The notes: generated from the sequence alone by a model not told the origin. A stretch of DNA of 64,000 nucleotides from Humibacter ginsenosidimutans (GCF_007859675.1 NZ_CP042305.1:3100001-3164000), one strand, 5' to 3'; shown: positions 1 through 8,595, counted from the stretch's first letter. A program made the numbers and translations.

Positions 1-408
1 TGCCACGACCTGGAACGACGGTGCGGCGATGAACGAATTCATCTTCCCGGGGATCACACCGCCTTTGCGGCGCACGTTCACTGTGCGCGTGAACCCGGCC
101 TCGGTGACCGTCATCGGCTGTTGTGCGAAGTCGACCGCCGACGACAGGTTCTCGATCGCCTGATTCAGGAGCGTCGCGGACGGCGCACGAAGCAGGAGCG
201 TGACCGTCAGATACCGTTCCACCGAGAACGCGTCACCAGCCCATGCGCCACGCTGACGCGGCTTCTGCTGCACGTCGATCGTGGAGTCCGGTGAACCCCA
301 CCCGTCGAACCCGGTCAGCTTCCAGACCACACCGTCATCGTCTTGGGCACCGAACGTGAGGCCCCCGTACTGGATGCTCGTCGACGTGCCGGCCAGGAGC
401 GCGGTCAT
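1..408 (-). CDS. Distal tail (Dit)-like phage protein, partial
   Basis: The first 136 codons are visible and the gene runs off the left edge of the window, so its C-terminus is unknown. Its ATG overlaps the tape-measure stop codon as ATGA, which fixes the start. The visible part is beta-rich (SIQYGGLTFG, VWKLTGFDGW, later VNVRRKGGVIPG), as in distal tail or minor tail proteins that follow the tape measure in siphoviruses and link the tail tube to the tip. Position in the late operon is the strongest argument; the sequence alone would only say structural protein. The remaining tail-tip and lysis genes are expected further left. Confidence 0.65.
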   Translation of the reverse strand, partial: MTALLAGTSTSIQYGGLTFGAQDDDGVVWKLTGFDGWGSPDSTIDVQQKPRQRGAWAGDAFSVERYLTVTLLLRAPSATLLNQAIENLSSAVDFAQQPMTVTEAGFTRTVNVRRKGGVIPGKMNSFIAAPSFQVVA

Positions 409-3302
409 GGGCCCACCTTCGAGTTCGTCTTCCGCATCACGTCCTGGTACAACTGCTCACCACTGTTCGAAGTCACGTACCAGTTGTGCACATGCTGGAT
501 GACGGGTGCCGGAGCGGCGACTGTCGGCGCCCCGCCCGCGAGCTGTATTGCCTTCCCTGCGATCTGGTCGGCGCCCGCATTCGCGTTGATCAGCTTCAGC
601 AGGGGCCGGTTCCTGGCTGCTTGCCCGGCCATGTTCGACGTGACCTCTTCACCGTCAGCGAGACGGTACAGGCCCGCGAGGTCGTTGACGGCGTTCCCGC
701 GTCCCGTGACCGTTCCGCCAGGTGCCATGCCGATCGTTCCGCCGGCTGCCTTTCCCGGTTTCCCGGCCGTGCCGCCAGTCGCCGACCCGAACCCGTAGTA
801 CCCGGCGACGGAGCCACCCAGCTTCACAGCCCTCTGATCCGAGAGGAGTGCCCGGATCGCGGCATCGTACGTGTTCACGTTCTGGATGGCGTCACCGAGC
901 CCGGTCTGCGCGAAGGCTGTGGTGATGTTCGACGGGATCAGCCCGTACTTGTCGGCGAGCTGTTCCGCCTGGGTCTGGTTGTCACCCATCTGCTCCGCGG
1001 TCTTGATGAACGCATCTCGGGTCGTCTGCATGTTGCCCCGCAGCGTCTGCTCGGATGCGCCCTGCCTTGTCTGAGCGGCGATCAGAGACAGGCCCGAGTC
1101 GGCGATGGTGTCCAGGGCGGTCGCGTTCGCACGTCCCGACTCCGTGTTCTCGTCGAGAGTCCGACCGTTCTGCCGGATCGACTGTGAAGCCTGATCGAGA
1201 GCCTGCTGGTAGGTGATGTTCGCCCTGTCAGCGTTGCGGCTCGCCTGGCCGAAGCCCTCGATCGCGGTCGCGGCAGCATCCGTGTCGGTCGCCACCTGCT
1301 GCTGCGCCAGCGAGAGCCGGTTCTGTGCGTTCGCGAGCTTGTCCGTCGTGTCCGTCGCAGCCGGGTTCGCGTCCGTGATCTTCCCCGTCGCGATCGCGAC
1401 GAGGTTGGCCTGCGTCGCCGCGTATCCCCACTGGGTGGCCTGCTGTGTCAGGGCGTCCTTGTAGTCGCCCATGTTGTTGATCGCACGCCACTGCTGGGTC
1501 GCGTTCAGGTCGTACTGGGCTGAGTACTTCTTGAATGAATCCACGGCGGCCGGGAGGTCGGTGCGTGCGACTGTCGCGAGCGAGTCACCGTACTTCTCGA
1601 GCATGTTGAGGACGTTGCCCGAGATCGACGCGCCACCGTCAAGGGTGCCGAGCCAGCTCGCGGCAGCCTTGTTCATGCCGCCCCATCCGTTCGCGGCGGA
1701 CTCGAGAGCATCCGACATCTGCTTCGTTGTCGTCGTGCCGGTGTCGTTCCATGCGTTCACGGCCTTCATCGCGTCCGTGAAGCCGCCCGCGGCATCCGTG
1801 CCGGCGGTGATCGAGTTGACCAGATCGGCATCGGAGGCGACGGAATCTTCGACGGCCTGCTTCCACGCGTCCACAGCGGCGACACCGACACCGACTGCCG
1901 CGGTCACGACACCGAACCAGCCCGCGACGGAGCCGATGCTGGTGCCGAGCCGCGTCGCCGCCCCTGCGGAATCAACCTCGGCGGCCGTGAGCTGCCCGAC
2001 AGCACCGGTCACTTTGTCGATGATGGATTCGACACCGTTGCCGAGCTTGAACGCCGCCCAGATCGCCAGCGCGGCGCCCGCCGTCGCGGTAAGCACCGGG
2101 ACGGGGATAGCGGAGACGAACTGTGAGAACTGCTGCAGGATCGTGAGCACCGTCGAGCCGATCGGCGCGGTCGCCTCCACGATGTGCAGGAGCATGCTTC
2201 CGACATCACCGAGGGTGTTCACGACATGCGGCAGCTCCTGCTCCGCATACGTCACGAACCGTTGCAGACCACCGTTCTGTGACCACTGCAGAAGCCCGTT
2301 CGCGATGTCCTCGATCAGGACGCCGCCCTGCACGAACAGCGGGTTCATGACTCGGAAGACGTTGATGAGGGCCTGCACGCTGGACACCGACGTACGCCCA
2401 AGGATGGACGCGAACGTTCCGATCTCGGAGTTCAGGTCCGGCATCGCGTTGCCGATGTCGCCGATGATCTGCTGGAACGACGAGAGGAGTCCGGTCGCCG
2501 CGGTGTTACCGAGCGCGTTCAGGTCGCCCTTGAGAGCATTCAGACCGGATGACCATTCGTTGCCGGCCGCGGTGCCCTTCTTGATCTGATCGACGACGCC
2601 AACGATCGCGAGCGCACCAGCGGCGCCCATGCCTGCGAACGCGCCGCCGATACCCACCACCGCCGCGGAGAGTGGGCCGGCGAGTCCGACGAGCGCGACG
2701 ACGGCCGCAACTATGAGCTGCATGTAGCCGAGGCTGCGCCCTGATGCGTCCGCGCTCTTCGCGGTCGCGGTCGCCTTCGTCTCCTCAGCGGCGGCTTCCT
2801 CGACAGCGGACGTGGCAGCCTTCTTCTGCGCCTCCACCAGGGCCGCCTCAGACGCAGTGGCTTTCGCGTTCGCCGTCTCCACACGGTTCAGCGCTTCCGT
2901 GAGCGCGAGCTCGGCAGCCATCAGCTGGGATGCCTTCGCGCGCCCGGATTCCTGCGCCTCCGTGAGCCGCTGCTGCGCGAGCTCGGCGCGCGCGTAAGCG
3001 GTGTCTGCGGCCTGGTTCGCTGCGGCCACCTTCGCTTCTGCGGCTGCGACTGTATCCGCTGAGGCGCCAACCTGGCGTGCGGACGTCTGCGCGGACACCC
3101 CCATGGCGGCGGCGGCAGCGTCGACGGCCGCCATCTCCTCCTGCGCATGAGACGTATTCGCATCGACCGTGATCGAAGGGGACACGGCACCGAGTTCGGC
3201 AGCCTGCGCCTTGACGATCTCGATCTTCGCGCGCCAGTCGTCAATGTCGAGGCCGAGCTTGCCCTCGATGGAGCCGACTGTGGTGGGGCCTTCGTTCGCC
3301 AC
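405..3302 (-). CDS. Phage tail tape measure protein
   Basis: This protein of about 965 residues sets tail length and is threaded through the tube during assembly. It has a long Ala/Gln/Glu-rich coiled-coil N-terminal region, several hydrophobic stretches (around LIVAAVVALVGLAGPLSAAV, and later VPVLTATAGAALAIWAAF and WFGVVTAAVGVGVAAVDAW), and a Gly-rich C-terminal part. It lies directly after the two frameshifted tail chaperones, the standard siphovirus order. I chose the GTG at 3302 (reading VANEGPTTVGSIEG) because it follows an AGGCAGGTG-like ribosome site just past the chaperone stop; the open frame extends about 40 codons further upstream into the chaperone gene and is unlikely to be translated. 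By the usual rule of about 0.15 nm per residue the tail would be about 145 nm (inference). Confidence 0.93.
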   Translation of the reverse strand: MANEGPTTVGSIEGKLGLDIDDWRAKIEIVKAQAAELGAVSPSITVDANTSHAQEEMAAVDAAAAAMGVSAQTSARQVGASADTVAAAEAKVAAANQAADTAYARAELAQQRLTEAQESGRAKASQLMAAELALTEALNRVETANAKATASEAALVEAQKKAATSAVEEAAAEETKATATAKSADASGRSLGYMQLIVAAVVALVGLAGPLSAAVVGIGGAFAGMGAAGALAIVGVVDQIKKGTAAGNEWSSGLNALKGDLNALGNTAATGLLSSFQQIIGDIGNAMPDLNSEIGTFASILGRTSVSSVQALINVFRVMNPLFVQGGVLIEDIANGLLQWSQNGGLQRFVTYAEQELPHVVNTLGDVGSMLLHIVEATAPIGSTVLTILQQFSQFVSAIPVPVLTATAGAALAIWAAFKLGNGVESIIDKVTGAVGQLTAAEVDSAGAATRLGTSIGSVAGWFGVVTAAVGVGVAAVDAWKQAVEDSVASDADLVNSITAGTDAAGGFTDAMKAVNAWNDTGTTTTKQMSDALESAANGWGGMNKAAASWLGTLDGGASISGNVLNMLEKYGDSLATVARTDLPAAVDSFKKYSAQYDLNATQQWRAINNMGDYKDALTQQATQWGYAATQANLVAIATGKITDANPAATDTTDKLANAQNRLSLAQQQVATDTDAAATAIEGFGQASRNADRANITYQQALDQASQSIRQNGRTLDENTESGRANATALDTIADSGLSLIAAQTRQGASEQTLRGNMQTTRDAFIKTAEQMGDNQTQAEQLADKYGLIPSNITTAFAQTGLGDAIQNVNTYDAAIRALLSDQRAVKLGGSVAGYYGFGSATGGTAGKPGKAAGGTIGMAPGGTVTGRGNAVNDLAGLYRLADGEEVTSNMAGQAARNRPLLKLINANAGADQIAGKAIQLAGGAPTVAAPAPVIQHVHNWYVTSNSGEQLYQDVMRKTNSKVGP

Positions 3303-3313
3303 GGCGCACCTGC

Positions 3314-3990
3314 CTATTCGTCGTTGGCCGGCGCGAACCGGCGGTAGATGCGGGTAGCGGGAGCGAACTGAGACGCGGGTGGTGTGAGTAGGCCTATGGC
3401 GAGGAACGCGAACCGCCGCCACGTGAACCCGTAATCGCGGGCGAGATGTTCTAGGTCGAGCCCGTACTTCTCCTGGAAGTCAGCGACCATGTCGCCCCAC
3501 GCTTCGAAGAACATCGACCACGTCACGTCGACGGACGGTGTAGTCAGTTGCTTCAGCACTTCGGGGGGCGCTTCGTACCACTCGTAGTAGCCGGTTACCG
3601 GGTCTTTCTCGCCGTGCCCGTACTCTTCGAACGCCTCAGGGCGCGTGACGGGGCGTTCTGCTTGTCCCACTCCGTCATCGCTTTTGGGTCGCCTGCGGTC
3701 TCCCACATCTTGATCGCCATCTCGCGCGTGTACTTGAAGTCGGTGAGCGCGACCTTCCCGAACCGGTTGATCGCCTGCGCGGATACTCCGTCAGCAATGA
3801 GCTGATCGAAGATGTCATCGGAGAGCACGAGGCGCAGGAACTGCTCCTCGTTGAGTTCCTCTGTGCCATCGAGCACCCCGTTCACGCGAGCACCCGCCTC
3901 GAATGAGAGCGGGGGAATCGTGTACTCCTTGCCACCCACGGGCAGCGCGAGCGGATCGAACAGGTCGTTGAAGTCCTTGAACTGAGACAT
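3314..3990 (-). CDS. Tail assembly chaperone gpGT (-1 frameshift product)
   Basis: The long chaperone is made by a -1 ribosomal frameshift from the upstream gpG frame into a second frame ending at 3314. Reading 3990 to 3682 in frame 0 and re-reading base 3682 gives 103 + 122 = 225 residues. The downstream frame continues as KSDDGVGQAERPVTRPEAFE and ends RRFAPANDE. In lambda and many siphoviruses gpG and gpGT coat the tape measure and recruit tail tube subunits in a fixed ratio. The slippery site CCCAAAA sits in the correct phase (C CCA AAA), and the stop-free downstream frame has no ribosome site of its own near its first ATG, both supporting frameshifting rather than separate translation. 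Confidence 0.85.
3595..3990 (-). CDS. Tail assembly chaperone gpG (short form)
   Basis: This is the unshifted 131-residue product, starting MSQFKDFNDLFDPLALPVGG after an AGAGAGA ribosome site. It lies between the tail tube gene and the tape measure gene, the conserved place for tail assembly chaperones. The last 28 residues after the slippery lysine (ending SKSTGTARKTR) are basic and low in complexity, typical of the tail read only when no shift occurs. Both forms share the first 103 residues. A hairpin at 4026-4064 lies between this gene and the tail tube gene and may lower its transcription. Confidence 0.88.
   Translation of the reverse strand: MSQFKDFNDLFDPLALPVGGKEYTIPPLSFEAGARVNGVLDGTEELNEEQFLRLVLSDDIFDQLIADGVSAQAINRFGKVALTDFKYTREMAIKMWETAGDPKAMTEWDKQNAPSRALRRSKSTGTARKTR
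3682..3688 (-). promoter_or_regulatory. Slippery heptamer CCCAAAA for -1 frameshift
   Basis: On the minus strand the frame-0 codons are GAC CCA AAA GCG, so the X XXY YYZ heptamer C CCA AAA is exactly in phase. A shift joins the gpG frame to the open frame that ends at 3314. The heptamer class is established for phage tail chaperones; no experiment is implied here. Confidence 0.85.
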
Positions 3991-4025
3991 GCTGGGATCT
4001 CTCTTTCACTGGGTGCTGGGTTGGG

Positions 4026-4064
4026 GACCGGACCCCGCCGACCCAGTAACAGCGGGGCCCGGTC
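4026..4064 (-). terminator. Hairpin downstream of the tail tube gene
   Basis: Arms GACCGGaCCCCGC and GCGGGGcCCGGTC pair over 12 of 13 positions with a 13-nt loop, ten bases after the tail tube stop. There is no T-run on the minus strand, so it may be a partial terminator or an mRNA-stabilising 3' end rather than a full stop. Confidence 0.55.
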
Positions 4065-4073
4065 GTTGTGCAG

Positions 4074-4778
4074 CTACGCAGCCCGCGTGTACGGGAAGGC
4101 GTTGGAGTCGCCGACACCGTTCGTCACCTTGACGGGAGCGGATCCGGCGGAACCGGACGGGACCACGGCGATGATCATCGAGTCGGACATGACGTTGAAC
4201 ACGGTCGCGGCGACGGCGGCGAGCTTCACACCCGTCGCGCCGGTGAAGCCCTGGCCGGTGATCACCAGCTGGTCGCCCGTCGCGGCAGCGTGGCCGTCGG
4301 AGGTCGCTGCCGACACGACCACCGGGGCCGCAGTTGGTGTGTACGGCGAGTCGATCGCGGTGATGGTGCCGTCCGCAGTGAGCGTGATCGTGACCTCCTC
4401 GAGGTCTGCGACACCCGTCTTCGACTGCTGCCAGTCCACGAGCGTCCGCGCGGTCCACGCTTCCGTGTCACCGTCCGTCGTGTACCAGCGCGTGTAGATG
4501 CGGCAGTCGTCACCGAACTTGAACTTCGTCGCCTGCGCGAGCTTCTGCGCCGGGTCGGACGGGATGCCGGCCGTCGTCCGCCGCGTGAACTTGACCACGA
4601 CCTTGCCGCCGGTCATGGTCTTCTCGAACGAGACGAACCCGTCGTTGTCGTAGTCGGACGAATCCTGAAGCGTCGGCGTCTCGCTCGGTGCGAAGTCGCC
4701 CATGTTCGACAGGTGCAGCCACATCGAGTTGTCGCTCGACAGGTCGACAGCCCACCGGCGTGCGAGGGACTTGGTCAT
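4074..4778 (-). CDS. Major tail tube protein with C-terminal Ig-like (IPT/TIG) domain
   Basis: This is a 234-residue tail tube subunit. The N-terminal two thirds (RRWAVDLSSDNSMWLHLSNM, then FVSFEKTMTGGKVVVKFTRR) look like the beta-sandwich tube fold, and the segment DSPYTPTAAPVVVSAATSD leads into an Ig-like IPT/TIG repeat with the signature GDQLVITGQGFTGATGVKLA. Such surface Ig domains are common add-ons on phage tail tubes and capsids and are thought to bind cell-surface carbohydrate. I chose ATG 4778 over ATG 4793 because GGAGG lies six bases before it. It lies between the tail terminator and the chaperones, as expected. Confidence 0.88.
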   Translation of the reverse strand: MTKSLARRWAVDLSSDNSMWLHLSNMGDFAPSETPTLQDSSDYDNDGFVSFEKTMTGGKVVVKFTRRTTAGIPSDPAQKLAQATKFKFGDDCRIYTRWYTTDGDTEAWTARTLVDWQQSKTGVADLEEVTITLTADGTITAIDSPYTPTAAPVVVSAATSDGHAAATGDQLVITGQGFTGATGVKLAAVAATVFNVMSDSMIIAVVPSGSAGSAPVKVTNGVGDSNAFPYTRAA

Positions 4779-4878
4779 GATTGCCTCCTTCAAGGCGTGT
4801 AGGGGTTGATGAACCCCTCACCGGGAGGGGCGGAGATGCGCCAGACGGCGCGATCCGCACTGGGCAGCGGAAGAAAGG

Positions 4879-5340
4879 TCAGTCCCACCCGCCTGCGGGA
4901 CGCAGGATGGTGGGCGTGTAGGCGACGTCGCACGTGTAGTTGTCGGACCAGTCCCACCGCTTCGATTCGTCCATCCCCATCGGGACGCGGACGCGGGAGG
5001 TGACTTGGATGATCTCGAGGCCAGTCCCGTTCAGAGGGATGTGGGTCGCGCCGAGCAGTGCAGTGCTCGCAGCGTCGAGGATGTCGAGCGGGCGCCGCGG
5101 CGCGTTCTTGGCACCACGCGCACGGACCTGCAACAGGCCGGATCCGGTCGGGTCTGCAGGGTCCTCAGCTTGCGGCACCCACGTGACCACGAGCACCTCG
5201 TCAGGTGTTGTCGGCATGAGCATGTCGAAGATGCCGACCTGACCATCCGTGTACGGGTCGTTCGGGTTCCATGCCGCGTCCGGCACCGCGGCAGCCAAGA
5301 GGGCGGCGATGCCGTCGAGGAGGTCGAGTGTGTCGCTCAC
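4879..5340 (-). CDS. Tail terminator / minor capsid-type protein
   Basis: This 153-residue protein has an N-terminal helix (LLDGIAALLAAAVPDA), a conserved-looking middle (GIFDMLMPTTPDEVLVVTWV) and beta strands ending in DVAYTPTILRPAGG. Size, composition and place between the gp10-like connector and the tail tube gene fit the tail-completion protein that caps the tube at the head-proximal end. The GTG start overlaps the upstream stop as GTGA, so translation is coupled. The family assignment comes from gene order and general look rather than a diagnostic motif. Confidence 0.7.
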   Translation of the reverse strand: MSDTLDLLDGIAALLAAAVPDAAWNPNDPYTDGQVGIFDMLMPTTPDEVLVVTWVPQAEDPADPTGSGLLQVRARGAKNAPRRPLDILDAASTALLGATHIPLNGTGLEIIQVTSRVRVPMGMDESKRWDWSDNYTCDVAYTPTILRPAGGWD

Positions 5341-5687
5341 AGTCCCGCCAATCGGAGCGTGTCAGCCATGATCCGGAAGCACGCCTGCGCTTCCGTGATC
5401 ATCGGCTGCTCGAGGTACAGGGCCTGACCATGCGCATGCTTGAGCTGGAGCTCGAAGTGCTGGTAGCGGGCGTACGGTCCCGGGTAGTAGACGCGGGCAC
5501 TGTCGTGGCTCGTCGCTTTCACCTCAGCGGACCCGACCAGGTGACCGGACTCGACAGGGGTAAGGTCGGCGGCGACACCACGCACATGCTCGGCGGCCTT
5601 CACGACAGCAGCAGGCACGAGGTTGTCCATGGCTTCGGTGATGCGGTCGAGGCCGGACAGGTCGATGTTCCACTCGATGCCGGCCAT
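5337..5687 (-). CDS. HK97 gp10-like head-tail neck protein
   Basis: A protein of about 116 residues with the pattern of HK97 gp10-type connectors: an N-terminal strand-helix (DLSGLDRITEAMDNLVPAAV), a helix bearing AEHVRGVAADLTPVESGHLV, then YYPGPYARYQHFELQLKHAHG. The phrase TPVESGHLVGSAEV resembles the TPVdTGrLr motif of that family. It probably joins the connector ring to the tail. ATG 5687 is preferred over the GTG one codon earlier. Confidence 0.75.
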   Translation of the reverse strand: MAGIEWNIDLSGLDRITEAMDNLVPAAVVKAAEHVRGVAADLTPVESGHLVGSAEVKATSHDSARVYYPGPYARYQHFELQLKHAHGQALYLEQPMITEAQACFRIMADTLRLAGL

Positions 5688-5700
5688 CACGCACCGCCTC

Positions 5701-6045
5701 TCAGGTCAGGGACACAGCAACGTGGTCGGGGAGGTCGAGATCGCCGGAAGTGTTGAGGTTCGTCTTGATGACGCGCGAGACGTCGCCGTTCACCGTGACG
5801 CGCGAGTTCGGGGCGAACAGAGGCGCGTTGGCCGGGTACGTGTAGAGGGTCGATTCGGACATGACTTGCTCGCCGTCGGTGGAGCGCACCAGGTGTCGGG
5901 TGTCATCGATCCAGCACCCGTTGTCGGCGGCCGGATCGAGGGTGACGGCGGAGGCGAAGATGTCCTCGCCGTATCCGTTGGTGCCTTGGCAGGTCTCGAC
6001 GATGGCCGTCTGGATGTAGAACTCGGCCATGTCGTCGGCGCTCAT
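5701..6045 (-). CDS. Head-tail stopper-like protein
   Basis: A beta-rich 114-residue protein (IVETCQGTNGYGEDIFASAV, TLYTYPANAPLFAPNSRVTV, VNGDVSRVIKTN) between the adaptor and the gp10-like gene, where siphoviruses encode the stopper that closes the head after packaging. The ATG overlaps the adaptor stop (ATGA). Identification rests on size, strand-rich sequence and position. Confidence 0.65.
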   Translation of the reverse strand: MSADDMAEFYIQTAIVETCQGTNGYGEDIFASAVTLDPAADNGCWIDDTRHLVRSTDGEQVMSESTLYTYPANAPLFAPNSRVTVNGDVSRVIKTNLNTSGDLDLPDHVAVSLT

Positions 6046-6479
6046 GTGTGCCTCGTGAACGTGGTGATGAGGTTCTGTTGGCGCAGGCGCCGCACAGCGG
6101 CGGGGACGAGGTTATCGGTGGCGAACGCTTTCGCGGCGGCGGTCTGCGCGGCGCCCGCGATCGCGAACGATGCGGATCCGATCGACTTCGACGCCTTCAC
6201 GCCGCCCGTGTCGATGCCGCCGGCGAGCGGGTCGATGCCGAGCTTTCCCCATGCTGCGGCTTGGATGCATGTCGCATCGTTGAGTGCCTGAGCGATGTTC
6301 GGGTCGATCGCGAGTCCCGTCGCGGGGTCGGTTTCGTAGCAGGCGGTGCGTGTCGCGTCGAGCACGAGCGTTGTGCAGTCACGCAGCACCAGGTCAGCGT
6401 TCGCCGGTGCGGCCTGTTTCGTCCACTCAGCGAGATCATCCGACGTCGCGAGCATGTCGGGCACCACGTAACTGGTCAT
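6042..6479 (-). CDS. Head-tail adaptor (gp6-like connector)
   Basis: A mostly helical protein of 145 residues directly after the major capsid gene. It shows the pattern of gp6/gp15-type adaptors: an N-terminal helix that starts near VPDMLATSDDLAEWTKQ, a central helix with NDATCIQAAAWGKLGI, and a C-terminal helix PAAVRRLRQQNLITTF. It would form a 12-mer ring below the portal. The ribosome site AAGGGA precedes the ATG. Confidence 0.72.
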   Translation of the reverse strand: MTSYVVPDMLATSDDLAEWTKQAAPANADLVLRDCTTLVLDATRTACYETDPATGLAIDPNIAQALNDATCIQAAAWGKLGIDPLAGGIDTGGVKASKSIGSASFAIAGAAQTAAAKAFATDNLVPAAVRRLRQQNLITTFTRHT

Positions 6480-6499
6480 GCGTTGTCCCTTCGGGGTGG

Positions 6500-6534
6500 G
6501 CGTGCGCCCGACCGTTGTGTGGTCGGGCGCACGC
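6500..6534 (-). terminator. Perfect 14-bp hairpin after the major capsid gene
   Basis: Arms GCGTGCGCCCGACC and GGTCGGGCGCACGC pair perfectly around a 7-nt loop, eight bases past the capsid stop. There is no T-run. Such hairpins after capsid genes act as partial terminators or protect the mRNA 3' end, raising capsid output relative to downstream genes (inference). Confidence 0.65.
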
Positions 6535-6542
6535 TTGCCGTG

Positions 6543-7727
6543 CTACCTGGTGGTGGGCAGGCCGCGGATGACGCCGTGCGCCTTCTCGTTGCCGTACTCC
6601 AGGCCGATCTCGCCGTAGAGCATCTGACGGTCGGACGCGCCGACCTTCGCGAGCTCGTCCTGGAAGAAGTGGCCCTTGCCCGGGATGTTGAGGAACACCG
6701 GGTTCAGATGCTCCAGCGAGAGGATCGTGAACGCGTCGGCCGGCATCCACCGGTTGAGTGCCACGTTGAACTTGCCGAAGTCGGTCACGATGGTCTCGAA
6801 GTTGACACCACCGACGTTGCGGTCCGGGACACGGTTGTTGATGCCGTCGGAGTACGCGTTTGACAGGTTCAGCTTCTGCGAGGAGCCGACCATGATCGTC
6901 GCCGTCTCCGACTCAGCGATGCCGCCGTTGTCCCAGACCTGCTGGAACAGTTCGTCGTACGTCGCCTTCGCCGGCGCGGTCGTGGCCAGCTTGTAGAAGC
7001 TGACCGTCGCCGTGCCGATCGTGAGCGCGGAGCCGCCCTTGCTCGAAGCGACAGACACCGCGTTCGTGGCCTTGCCGACGATGTAGTAAACCGTGTTCAG
7101 CTTGATGCCCGTCGAGCCGCCGACGTCGGTGAAGACCACCTTGTCGTCGTTCGCGAGCGTGGTCGCCGTGTCAGTGATGACCGTGGTCGCCGCGGAGAGG
7201 CCGTTGTGCGCCTCACCGAGGTTCACCACGTTCGTGGCGATGGCCTGCAGGATGCCGCGGGTCTTGCGCGGCGTGGTGTTGTCGGACGGCTTCGCGTACT
7301 GGCCGCGAATGAACGACGCCTCCACGTCACGGGCGACCTGCTTGATCGACTGCAGGACCTGCCACGGCATCTCAGCCGTGACCGCGTTGACGCCGTCGAT
7401 GTTCTGGCCGTTGCGCAGACCGACCGCAGCCTGCTTCGTGTAGCTGACGTCGACGGTCTCCTGGTGGATCTCCACCACGTTGTCGACGTTGAAGCGCACA
7501 CGCTCCTCACCGTCAGGTGCGGCGTCGCCCTCCACGTGCTGCCGGTTCTCGTCCGGGTCGCGGAGGTCGTAACCCGACCACTCGATGATCGGCGTGTTCG
7601 CTTCCTTGCCGCCGGTGAGACCACCGATGGCCGACAGAAGCGGGGTGTCCTCGGGCGACGCTGCGAACAGCTCGCCCACGTAGTTGGGCAGGTCGAACGT
7701 GGTCCCCTGCCCGACGATTCCAGCCAT
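6543..7727 (-). CDS. Major capsid protein (DUF5309 / SU10-like)
   Basis: This 394-residue HK97-fold capsid subunit begins MAGIVGQGTTFDLPNYVGEL. The N-terminal half carries GGLTGGKEANTPIIEWSGYD and LRDPDENRQHVEGDAAP, and the C-terminal part ends EYGNEKAHGVIRGLPTT, all typical of the DUF5309 capsid family. A beta-rich insertion around residues 190-245 (DVGGSTGIKLNTVYYIVGKA, then SKGGSALTIGTATVSFYKLA) looks like an Ig-like outer domain. A strong AAGGAGACC ribosome site lies before the ATG, scaffold lies upstream and connectors downstream, and a strong hairpin follows the gene. Confidence 0.92.
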   Translation of the reverse strand: MAGIVGQGTTFDLPNYVGELFAASPEDTPLLSAIGGLTGGKEANTPIIEWSGYDLRDPDENRQHVEGDAAPDGEERVRFNVDNVVEIHQETVDVSYTKQAAVGLRNGQNIDGVNAVTAEMPWQVLQSIKQVARDVEASFIRGQYAKPSDNTTPRKTRGILQAIATNVVNLGEAHNGLSAATTVITDTATTLANDDKVVFTDVGGSTGIKLNTVYYIVGKATNAVSVASSKGGSALTIGTATVSFYKLATTAPAKATYDELFQQVWDNGGIAESETATIMVGSSQKLNLSNAYSDGINNRVPDRNVGGVNFETIVTDFGKFNVALNRWMPADAFTILSLEHLNPVFLNIPGKGHFFQDELAKVGASDRQMLYGEIGLEYGNEKAHGVIRGLPTTR

Positions 7728-7751
7728 GCTGGTCTCCTTGTCTGTGTGGGG

Positions 7752-8534
7752 TTATGCCCCTTTGGCGCGTCTCCGGGCTGCGGCGATCGCCATCTTGAGG
7801 CGGATGGTCTCCGTCTTGTCGCCTGCGGTCTGCGCGGCTGCGAGCTGCGTTTCGAGGGACTGGACGGTGGCACCCTGGTGTTCTCCGCTGCCTGAACGGG
7901 ACGGGGTTGCCTTGAGGGCGGCGTTGGCCTGCAACGCCTGGTTGATCGCGGCTGTGATGGCCGCCTCATCGGTCGGCTCTACCTGGCCGATGGAGTCCGT
8001 GAACGCCTTGTTGGCGAGTAGGAGCTTCGGGTTCGCGTCCCGGATCGCCGGGTTCGAGAGGACCGCGATCTTCAGCTCGGCGACCTTCGCCTGCTGCTCC
8101 GCTGCGGTGAGTTGCTCGTCGGCGTCGAACATCTGCACCTGCAGGTCCTGAACCGCCTGCTGCAGCTTCGCCGGGTCAGTCTCGACCTGGTTGGTGAGGC
8201 CGAGCGCCTGCCCGATCTGCTGCGTCCACCCCTGCTGCGCCTGCGCGACAGCGTCCTTGATGGCCTGGTCGCGCTTGCTCTTCTCCGCGTCGAGATCACC
8301 CTTGACGTTCTGGATCAGCTTCCACGCCTTGTCAGGGTCGAACTTCGACGGGTCGTCCCCCCACGGCGGTGTTGCGCCCTGAGCGCCGTTGTCGCCGCCC
8401 TGGCTGCCGTCGGGTGCGTTGCCGTTTTCGCCGTTCCCGAAGCGAATGCCGCGGAGATCATGCAGGGTGCGGCCGATGCAGGCGAGCCCGTCGGCGTCGC
8501 GTCGCGTGAACGCGGGGTTGATGTTGCTGGACAT
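7752..8534 (-). CDS. Capsid scaffolding protein
   Basis: A 260-residue, highly charged, Gln/Ala-rich protein with a long central helix (ETDPAKLQQAVQDLQVQMFD, then EQLTAAEQQAKVAELKIAVL), a disordered Gly/Asn-rich N-terminal linker and a basic C-terminus (KMAIAAARRRAKGA). Length, coiled-coil character and place just upstream of the major capsid gene are the usual marks of a scaffold that guides procapsid assembly and then leaves. The N-terminal phrase FTRRDADGLACIGRTLHDLR is unusual for scaffolds and could be a separate small domain. Confidence 0.8.
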   Translation of the reverse strand: MSSNINPAFTRRDADGLACIGRTLHDLRGIRFGNGENGNAPDGSQGGDNGAQGATPPWGDDPSKFDPDKAWKLIQNVKGDLDAEKSKRDQAIKDAVAQAQQGWTQQIGQALGLTNQVETDPAKLQQAVQDLQVQMFDADEQLTAAEQQAKVAELKIAVLSNPAIRDANPKLLLANKAFTDSIGQVEPTDEAAITAAINQALQANAALKATPSRSGSGEHQGATVQSLETQLAAAQTAGDKTETIRLKMAIAAARRRAKGA

Positions 8535-8595
8535 GGGTGTTCTCCTTGCGCGGCGCCTGGCCGCATTGGGTGGTCGCAGTGGCGGGGTGGCTTCG

